Assembly: GCF_010389155.1 (NCBI RefSeq)
Contig: NC_057764.1
Location: 39,874,275-39,938,274 of the forward strand
Direction: 5' to 3'
DNA: 64,000 nucleotides
DNA from: Erigeron canadensis
Taxonomy: Eukaryota > Streptophyta > Magnoliopsida > Asterales > Asteraceae
Shown here: positions 58,741-64,000 of the stretch, one piece after another
How positions within the stretch are numbered: position 1 is the first letter of the stretch
Layout of the letters: every line of letters begins with the position of its first letter
Made by a program: the position numbers and the translations under genes
The notes under the pieces: generated by a model
Databases searched by the model: none
What the model saw: the letters and a program-made list of their open reading frames with translations, nothing else
Told to the model about the DNA's origin: nothing

Positions 58741-60129
58741 TTAACCCAGTTAACCATATGGGCTTGTCTCTAATATAAGCCCATATAAGTTTGTTTGAAG
58801 TTTGAACGAATTGCGGGCCTCAATAATTTATCCTAACAACTCATCTTCTAATCTACCAATAATTCTCTATTTAATATACTTATAACTAGTCTTAATACCC
58901 GTACGATATATGGTAGCTATATAAATTGTATCATAAAGAAATTTGAATATTCCTCATAAATGATTCGTTAGTATGAAATAAATTGTAGTTAAGTAAATTG
59001 ATGATCGAAACTAAATTATAATAAACAATAATGATAAATATAGTATGTTTAGTTAGAGTTTTGGATTTACTTTAAATCTTTATAATCACGTCAAAATCGG
59101 AACTTGTAAGCATAGTGGATGATGACAAATAGTTTTGTGATTTCGGATCATAAACTCAAATTTTTTAAGTATCTTCATGTTAATAACTTATTATTATAAG
59201 TAATATAAGTAAAGGATTTGAATAATTGAGAAAGAAAAGTATACAATTTATTAATGAGAAAAAACAATCAATCAAATAAGAGTATATTGTCTTTTGTATT
59301 AATAAGTCAAAAGTTATAGTTTAACTCTAGGTTTAATAAGAAAATTAAATTTATATACAATTAAAAAAACTAACTTAATAAAATAAATAAATTAAAATGA
59401 CACATGTCGATCAGATATTACGCCACGTGTCATTTTAATAACATCTCAATCCTGTTTTAGTTTATTGGTAGATACCCGGAATGAAATAACTTAAACATAA
59501 ATTTTTCTACCCACAAAATAATTGCACTACCATCTTTTAAATCAAAACTTTTACATTAATAAACACTTCACCACCATCTGTCACCAGTACTACCAATGTC
59601 GCTGCATTACACAGGCATACCTTTAATATTTATGTAGTCGGCAATCTTTAATGTGTAGCTTTGTTATTATTTGTTCATTTTCTTAGGCCTATGACACACA
59701 AAAACATGTGTCGAACTGATACTTCATTATTGATGTGCATGATCGACCTAACTATTGTAAGCAGGTAATTAGCTGCTTTGAGCCACCACGCATAGAAGGC
59801 CCTCAGTTTTTAAAAAGTTTTGGGCTTCTATATAAATAAAATAAATAGTCCTAAAAACCTATCCTCATTTTTCTTCATTTTTTACTTGTTGACCACATAA
59901 ATTCCAAAATACAATGAAAGGCAACAATGTAGTTAACGTTTTTCACATTAGTGAGGTACATAACTAATATCTTTTTCTTTTTCGTATTTCGTATGTATAT
60001 GCTTATGACTAGGCCTCCATAATTACTTTTCGTTTAAGGCTTTTAAAAAGTTTGAGCCGACATTGCTGATGTGATTACTTTTTGGTGGGCCGAAAATATG
60101 CAAATTCGATGATAATACATATATATTTT
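58741..60129. other. Gene-free AT-rich spacer
   Basis: Contains an ACTAG...ACCCGTACG motif at 58885-58904 resembling the Helitron-like ends at 3042 and 39172, but with only a weak 4-bp stem. Otherwise it shows A/T-rich DNA and a short CACC/GTC triplet patch (59570-59600). No exon recognised. Confidence 0.65.
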
Positions 60130-60510
60130 TTCATTTTTGTTTTGTAGCTACTCTGATGAAGAACTTTAATACCAGCTATCGAGTCTACCAAATGTTAAAG
60201 AAATTCAAGACTATTTTAGAGGCGATTTTATATACATGGTGGTGGGCGTTATGGAAACATTGGAATAATGTTGTCTTTAATGGTAGTATTGATATCTTCA
60301 AAGATATCGTTTCTTCATTATTTTTTTGGATTAATTGTCGTAGTAAAAAAGATAGGTTAGTTTGGCCTTTTATGGCAAATTTCTCCTAATTACTTATTGT
60401 AACATGCATGTAACTCACTGTGTGGTGTCTTTAAGTCTTTCGTCGAAAGTCCTAATAATAATACTAATGCTGTTCTTAAAAATAAAAAAAATATAAAAAA
60501 ATAAAATAAA
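60130..60510 (+). pseudogene. LINE (non-LTR retrotransposon) 3'-end remnant
   Basis: The frame ending at TAA 60387-60389 contains TWWWALWKHWNNVVFNG and SSLFFWINCRSK. These resemble the last residues of plant LINE/RT ORF2 proteins, where WxLWKxRNxxVFNG and a later FxWxxxRSK are usual. It is followed by a non-coding 3' tail and an A-rich end (about 60478-60510: AAAAATAAAAAAAATATAAAA), as expected for 5'-truncated LINE copies. Only the extreme C-terminus is left. Recognition is from recalled motifs. Confidence 0.55.
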
Positions 60511-60929
60511 ACTAAGCAGGATTGAACTCAAGAATACATGTATCGTCTCTTAGTCCCCTGTTCTTTAGGAATTACACATGATTAATTAACTATTTACTAT
60601 AATAAATATTAATAAATATATATTGTATATATTGTACTACCTTGAGTTTTCCAGGTTGGATAACGAATTGAATGTATAAATAATATTGAATGAATATAAA
60701 ATATGGCAAGTATACCGACAAATTTGAGAACACCCGTTTAAATGTGAATTAAAAAAGTAGTTGGTCATGCTAAGTTAATGACATTCAATTGAGGTTGTAG
60801 GGTAGCACTGGAACTTAACTATTGATTTATTTCGTTTATGTGCCCACAATATATATACTCGTAGTAAATATATAACTCAAACAAACCAAACTGCAAAGCT
60901 AAACAGCTTATGAAATGAATTATTATTGA

Positions 60930-60957
60930 TTAGCCTGGTGCCCGCGCGTTGCAGCGG
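60930..60957 (-). mobile_element. Candidate Helitron 3' terminus (minus strand)
   Basis: On the minus strand: CCGC stem, loop TGCAACGC, GCGG (60957 down to 60942), then GCACCAGG and CTAA (60933-60930) followed by T. The core CCGCTGCAACGCGCGG nearly matches the complement of CGCGCGTTGCGGCGG at about 38671-38685, so two copies of one terminal family may be present. Confidence 0.4.
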
Positions 60958-61403
60958 TTAAAGTGGACGAGAATATAAAACATGTGAGGTGTGGCGACAA
61001 CGATAATTTCAAACCAAATACTTGTGTTAATCAGTAAAAAGATTACCATGATATATCGACATCAAACAAAAGAAACATGAAACTTTACTTATCAGACTGA
61101 TCCAGAAAAAAAAACATAGTTTATTCAAAACCCAATAGGGTATAATAGACAATCACCAAACATAAATTAATACTCAAACTAAATATACTAATAATATAGG
61201 ACATGACATATTACGACTTAAGGTAGAGATGATCAAGGTGCCTTTTCTTTTGACGAATCCATCTAAAAATCAAGTTAAGTTCATTAATAGGATCTTCGGC
61301 CGACTGGATATCATCATTTATCTCAAAATAAAGTTGGATTGCATCGTAGAACCGATAGATAAAATGCTAATGAAACAACTAAAATAAGATAAAAATGAAT
61401 TTG

Positions 61404-61569
61404 GCTTGGAAAGTAGAACCGAAATGAATCATAAGTTACAATTCAATGCTAATTAAGCAACTAAAATAAGTATCTGGAACTCTCAATATCTCACTCATGT
61501 TTTTTACATGATCATCCAAGCTATACACAAAATTGATTCACTTTTATCTATCGGTTCTACTTTCCAAGC
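61404..61569. repeat. Perfect 19-bp inverted repeat with 128-bp loop
   Basis: GCTTGGAAAGTAGAACCGA at 61404-61422 and its exact complement at 61551-61569. A third, direct partial copy (GTAGAACCGATAGATAAAA) lies at about 61347. It may be a MITE fragment or a foldback; no further pairing inside the loop is obvious. Confidence 0.75.
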
Positions 61570-62590
61570 TCAGGTTTTTTACATAAAGTAACACATTTAA
61601 AATTAAACTTCTTTCCATGGTACACCCTTTAACCTCAAACTGAAATTCTTTAGACCGGAAAAGAATGAAACAGATTCCAGTAGATAAGGGTGATGTCCTA
61701 TTGAAAAAAAGTAAGATTAAAGCATATACCATTAGGAAGCATTGTGTTTTAAAAAGCTCCCGTTTCAACAGTCCCACTCCCGCACAGATCGAGCAACATT
61801 TTATTTGGAAGTTCCTCCACCTCCAGAAACCTGCACGACAACCTGCCATATAAGTGTCCAAGAAATAAAAGTTAAGAGTGCAAGGTTTATTAAACCATAG
61901 AGAGAAAGCAAATGAACAAAATCCACATCATCGTCTTTCTTGTCCTATAAGGCCTCTCACTATGCTCTCGTCGACCGCCTCTTCCATGGCCCGTTGACGA
62001 GGAAGACATTGGGAGTGATTCGTCGACCGCCCCATCGATCAATTCATTTCGTTCCACCGATGAAGAAAGACGAAGGGGGAGCGTGCCATGTAGGTGGAAA
62101 ACGCCAAAACAAATATAAAATAAAATAAATAGAAGTTGTGGAAGAGATGTGGAAGAGGGGTTACAGGGAGTGATTGTGGAAGAGGTGGATGAAGAGAGAA
62201 AAGCTGATGCGGCGGTGTGGAAGAGGGATAGGTTAGGGAGAGGCCTAATATATGTAAAGAAAAAGAAACCAACCTTTCACATAATAAATTGTTAAGAATG
62301 TTCATGTAATTAAGAACAACAATAACATAGATACGCAAGCTCGAATGTCTATGTACATTGAGGGTTGTGTATTGTGTTAATAATGAAATGTTTGTATAAA
62401 AATCGTTATACAAAATCATTAACAATAATTAAAGATTTGCATAATCATAATCTGAATCGGTAAACAGTATATCCTTTAATGTTGCAAGAGAGTATCTATA
62501 TTCTTAACATCAAGATAAGACTTGGTATAATAAAATTAAAATAGTAGTACTAAAAATTATAAGAAATTAATAATAATAACAGAAAGAAAA
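61570..62590. other. Gene-free stretch
   Basis: A moderately GC-rich patch (61945-62110) with GTCGACCGCC twice (61969 and 62022) stands out from the AT-rich surroundings. It carries short open frames on both strands, none resembling a protein I know. No other structure seen. Confidence 0.6.
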
Positions 62591-62598
62591 ACCTTTGT

Positions 62599-63060
62599 TG
62601 ATGGTGATAAATCCGGCGGCGGCGGTTGGTGGTGATGAATCCGGCGGCGGCGGTTGGTGGTGATGAATCCGGCGAGAGAGAGGGGTTGTGATTTTGTTGT
62701 TGATGGTGATGAATTGAAAATCAACCCATTAAATAAAAAACCCAACTCTATCACAAATCTGCAAAAGGAAAAAACAAAATACATCAAAAGATAAGAAGAA
62801 AATTAATCTAGATGCTTATTAATCTAGATAGTAAATGGCGACGGTATATTAAACAAAATAATAAGATCAAATAAAGAAAAACCCTTGTCACAAAATAAAG
62901 TTGATGGCTGCAGCGGAAAGAATCCAGCGACGGTGGTTGGTGGCGATGAATCCGGCAAGAGAAAGAGGGGTTGTGATTTAGTTGATGATGGTGATGAATC
63001 CGGCGGTGGTGGTTGGGGGAGATAATCCGGCGAGAGGGAGGGGTTGCGTCAGTTGCGACC
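62599..63060. repeat. GC-rich minisatellite clusters (28-bp unit)
   Basis: Two perfect-to-near-perfect tandem 28-bp units start at 62603 and 62631 (GGTGATGAATCCGGCGGCGG...), with a partial third at 62659. Related, diverged copies follow at about 62932-63035, separated by GAGAGAGAGGGGTTGTGAT-like sequence. Frames through it are low-complexity and unlikely to be coding. Confidence 0.85.
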
Positions 63061-64000
63061 GGGAGTCCGGGAGAATGAGAACTGATTTAGATCGGGTGAT
63101 TGTCTTTTTTGTGGGTTTTAATTTTTCCTATGGGTAATTTTGGTAGTTTTGAGGAGGAGGTGTAAAATATAATGCAAAGTAAGGAGGGTATTATGAGAAC
63201 GAAAAAGTGCTTAATTCTTAATCCAATACCCTTATTTATAGATATAGATATAGATAATTTACAAAATAACCGATGCATATAAATTGTGGTACCGCCGCGA
63301 ATTCGCCAATGTTGAAGCCGATATCAAGATTATGTCTCTTAATGGAATCAATTCTAAATGTAATTCTTGTCACGTGTCTAGAGTTGTATTGTGTTCAAGG
63401 TAAGGTGCACGTTAATACGCGTCGTGTAAATTCTATAGAAGAAATATGGTTATCTAAAGATACATTTAAGTATTTAAGTTAAAAAAAATGATGTAGAGAT
63501 GTAGATACATATATCTTTGTGAAAGGTGATATTACGTTCTATACATATGCCACTTATTTAATAGTATGAGTTTTGTTAAATGCAATCTTTAAGGTTGTAG
63601 TTAATGTGTATTACATAGTTGTACACTTATCATATAATTCAAAAAATGGACTTTTGATATGAAAAGTATAAATTTTTTATGCACGTTAAATGTAACCCTA
63701 AGCGTTGCGTTTAGTTACTTATAATATAAATCACACCCAAATGAAAATAATCTCATCTTTTATATATAAATAATTCAAAGTTGTGATGACATCAATATAT
63801 TTTAATAAAATTTTACTTGATACATTAGACATTTTCTTATTAACTATTTATTTTTTATTTAATTAATTTATGATATTACTTATTTAATTTTGATTTTAAG
63901 AAGTTTTTTAAAAATATCAAGCCTAATGTAAATTAACCTTTTTTATTTTAACTTAAGTTTTATCTTGACATTATTGGAATTTAAAATTTAAGTTTTTTAA
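63061..64000. other. Gene-free AT-rich end of the window
   Basis: Contains a (GATATA)n stretch near 63238-63256, also seen near 38265, 39060 and 29832, and otherwise AT-rich DNA. No supported exon on either strand. Confidence 0.7.

Noticed and set aside
58885..58904. A further Helitron 3' end
   Set aside because: The CTAG and ACCCGTACG layout is similar, but the stem is only about 4 bp with a long loop, too weak to list as an element.
61544..61861. 105-codon minus-strand open frame
   Set aside because: No recognisable domain. Overlaps an open frame on the other strand and repeat-like DNA, and I find no splice partners.
62599..63060. Gly/Arg-rich protein encoded by the GC-rich minisatellite
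   Set aside because: No sustained open frame with a plausible start, and the periodicity (28 bp) is not a multiple of three.

Overview
The window is nuclear DNA of a flowering plant, almost certainly a eudicot. The genes are split by AT-rich GT-AG introns, the protein families are plant-typical (UBP23-type deubiquitinase, chloroplast leucine aminopeptidase, group II CNGC, TMN/EMP70, early-nodulin-like phytocyanin, plant SMC2), and the spaces between genes hold MITE-, Helitron-, SINE- and LINE-like remnants. The introns carry many degenerate TGGGTCAAA / GGGTTGGGTCAA repeats of a kind I associate with Asteraceae, but the family assignment is a weak inference.

Layout. 1-4450 is AT-rich, gene-free DNA with candidate Helitron 3' termini and a SINE-like sequence. 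4455-7677 is a decayed PIF/Harbinger transposon with both its genes: a SANT/Myb-like ORF1 and a DDE transposase that keeps D, D and E but has an in-frame stop and a frameshift. It ends about 300 bp before UBP23 (7991-16304, +, 10 coding exons, 980 aa). An intronless LRR receptor-like kinase follows (20749-23316, +, 855 aa). Five minus-strand genes come next: chloroplast leucine aminopeptidase (24403-29605, 10 exons, 587 aa), TMN7-like transmembrane nine protein (33448-37992, 7 exons, 639 aa), CNGC5/6-like channel (41347-46065, 7 coding exons plus a probable 5' UTR exon, 731 aa), an early-nodulin-like phytocyanin (48011-49530, 2 exons, 191 aa) and condensin subunit SMC2 (51319-58440, 20 exons, 1176 aa). 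58441-64000 is gene-free and made of repeat debris, including a LINE 3'-end remnant and short GC-rich minisatellites.

All seven conserved genes could be spliced by eye into single open frames whose exon phases agree at every junction, so they look intact. They are housekeeping or signalling genes (ubiquitin turnover, receptor signalling, peptide hydrolysis, Golgi/endomembrane traffic, calcium signalling, cell wall/plasma membrane, chromosome condensation) and share no pathway. I see no operon-like cluster, CRISPR array, tRNA or rRNA gene.

The most notable structures are: a 512-bp near-perfect foldback element with CACTA-like ends and a 3-bp target duplication inside the phytocyanin intron; two Tourist-type MITEs with intact TAA/TTA target duplications in TMN7 introns, one nested in an older dispersed repeat; a five-unit, exactly 105-bp in-frame tandem repeat in UBP23; a receptor kinase with changed catalytic-loop and APE residues; an E2F-type site upstream of SMC2; a G-run cluster upstream of the aminopeptidase; and several hairpin-plus-CTRR sequences that look like Helitron ends.
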